NCBI GenBank assembly: GCA_034436555.1
Contig: DAOTUU010000003.1
Span: 1-64,000, forward strand
DNA: 64,000 bases
Direction of reading: 5' to 3'
Origin: JAFMJV01 sp034436555
GTDB taxonomy: Bacteria > Chloroflexota > Limnocylindria > Limnocylindrales > CSP1-4
Below are positions 63,131 through 64,000 of the stretch, one piece after another (position 1 is the first letter of the stretch; each line of letters begins with the position of its first letter). The position numbers and the translations under genes are program-made. Under the pieces are notes generated by a model. It saw nothing but the letters and a program-made list of their open reading frames with translations. It did not search any database and was not told the DNA's origin.

Positions 63131-63571
63131 ATGCCCCTCCGTCGCCGCGGCAGCCTCGCGCGCCGCCATCCCAGTCGCCGTTCGATGGCGTCCCAGCCCG
63201 GGTCCCGGCCGCCGGACGCGTTCGAGCGCGTGGTCACCGAGGCGCTCGATGGTCTGCCCGAGGATGCCCGCCGGCTGCTCGCGACGGTCGCGCTGGTCAT
63301 CGAGGACTGGCCCTCGCCCAGCCAGGCGATGGAGGGCACGGGTGACGAGGACGGCTGGCTGTACGGGCTGTACGAAGGCACGCCGATCGTGGCGTATGGC
63401 GCGGACCTCGTGCCATTCCCCAACAAGATCACCCTGTTCCGCGGCCCGCTGGAGTCGGACTTCCCGCATCCGGGTGAGCTCGCCGAGGAGGTGCGCATCA
63501 CCGTGCTCCACGAGCTGGCCCACCACGTGGGCATGGATCACGACCGCCTCGAGGAGCTGGGCCTCGACTGA
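63131..63571 (+). CDS. Small zincin-like metallopeptidase
   Basis: The 146-residue protein ends with TVLHELAHHVGMDHDRL, an HExxHxxGxxH metzincin-like zinc site. It belongs to the short metallopeptidase family seen in Actinobacteria and Chloroflexi (Zincin_1). The first about 25 residues are arginine-rich. An ATG at 63185 is a second possible start. The substrate is unknown. Confidence 0.85.
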   Translation: MPLRRRGSLARRHPSRRSMASQPGSRPPDAFERVVTEALDGLPEDARRLLATVALVIEDWPSPSQAMEGTGDEDGWLYGLYEGTPIVAYGADLVPFPNKITLFRGPLESDFPHPGELAEEVRITVLHELAHHVGMDHDRLEELGLD

Positions 63572-63647
63572 CCGTGGCGCAGCCCGTCGCGGTGTCCCAC
63601 GGCAGACCTGGCGGGCCGGTTCGGTGCGCCAGGCCAGAGACTGGGAC

Positions 63648-63676
63648 TTGCGTGATTGCGCAAACGTTGATATGGT
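63648..63676 (+). promoter_or_regulatory. arsR promoter with overlapping palindrome
   Basis: TTGCGTGATTGCGCAA (63648-63663) is a dyad with arms TTGCG/CGCAA. TTGCGT in it is a -35 hexamer 17 bp from TATGGT (63671-63676), and the GTG start follows 7 nt later. The layout suggests autorepression by the ArsR product. Confidence 0.55.
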
Positions 63677-63683
63677 GTGCCGC

Positions 63684-64000
63684 GTGACGACCACCCTCCA
63701 GCCCCTCGATGCGACCTGTGGCTGCGACGAGCCGGTCGCGGAGGTCTCCCCGGAGTCCGAGCGCCAGCGCTATGCCGCGATCGGCCGAGCGCTCGCGGAT
63801 CCCAAGCGCCTGTGCGTGGTGGAGGTGCTCGCATCGGGGGAGCGCTCCGTGAGCGAGCTTTCGCGCGAGGCGGCGTGCCACATCCCGAACATGAGCCAGC
63901 ACCTCGCGGTGCTGCGCTCCGCAGGCCTGGTCACCGCGCGGCGTGACGGGAGCACGGTCTACTACCGCCTCGCGGACGCTCGCGTCCTCGAGGCCTATCG
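63684..64000 (+). CDS. ArsR/SmtB-family regulator (partial, runs off window)
   Basis: The visible 105 residues show the ArsR winged helix: YAAIGRALADPKRLCVVEVL, ERSVSELSREAACHIPNMSQ and HLAVLRSAGLVTARRDGS. Cysteines in TCGCDEP near the N-terminus and in EAACH in the recognition region could bind metal. The start is GTG at 63684. The C-terminus lies beyond the window. Confidence 0.88.
   Translation, partial: MTTTLQPLDATCGCDEPVAEVSPESERQRYAAIGRALADPKRLCVVEVLASGERSVSELSREAACHIPNMSQHLAVLRSAGLVTARRDGSTVYYRLADARVLEAY

Overview
The window is GC-rich, gene-dense bacterial chromosome. Neighbouring genes are repeatedly coupled by ATGA, GTGA or TGATG overlaps. Many genes that begin a transcript have a -10-like hexamer only 6-10 nt before the start codon and no Shine-Dalgarno sequence, which suggests widespread leaderless transcription. 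A class I lysyl-tRNA synthetase, a K+-independent H+-pyrophosphatase, a Trp T-box and the overall base composition fit a high-GC Chloroflexota lineage such as the Limnocylindria/Ellin6529 group. That placement is inference from gene content; no 16S rRNA or ribosomal marker is present.

Layout. 1-2727 (minus): trpD and a fused trpC-trpF gene cut by the window edge, behind a T-box leader whose specifier reads UGG. 2752-6614: a large helicase with a membrane hairpin, divergent from a GbsR/MarR regulator. 6633-12488: a 5.8-kb integrative element in tRNA-Ser(UGA), bounded by 57-bp direct repeats. It carries a tyrosine integrase, an XRE regulator, an excisionase-like protein, a RepA-like AAA ATPase and a P27-type small terminase, but no large terminase or structural genes. 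This is the layout of a phage satellite (PICI-like). 12435-16833: tRNA-Ser, a GNAT protein, serS, class I lysS and greA. 17155-22979: a ribose-type ABC sugar transporter with its ATPase split in two, followed by a lactonase. 23046-32532: argR, uppP, hppA, lepB, ndk, a TPR protein, an M16 peptidase and a surface repeat protein. 32635-36564: the pantothenate/CoA operon coaX-coaBC-panB-panC. 36566-45756: a phosphotransacetylase-like protein, a HAD hydrolase, two Gfo/Idh oxidoreductases, glutamate dehydrogenase, DegV, a thiolase and an SDR. 45753-55552: a Nudix gene whose end holds the promoter and leader peptide of a continuous aromatic operon, aroF-CM, aroA, aroC, aroE, aroKB, aroQ, trpE, trpG. 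55781-58088: hydroxyacyl-CoA dehydrogenase, MeaB and a B12-binding mutase subunit. 58128-61148: a drug-type ABC exporter with a divergent MarR fusion regulator. 61164-64000: folE, tatA, an alpha/beta-hydrolase fold protein lacking its nucleophile, a zincin, and the start of an ArsR regulator.

How the parts work together. Aromatic amino acid synthesis is split into two units under different RNA control. trpDCF is read through a tRNA-Trp T-box. The complete shikimate pathway plus trpEG sits behind a nine-codon leader peptide containing Phe-Trp-Phe-Tyr and a strong intrinsic terminator. The most novel candidates are the satellite-like element with its arm-type integrase sites and paired operators, the near-leaderless FWFY attenuator, and two divergent gene pairs whose opposing -10 elements overlap almost completely.
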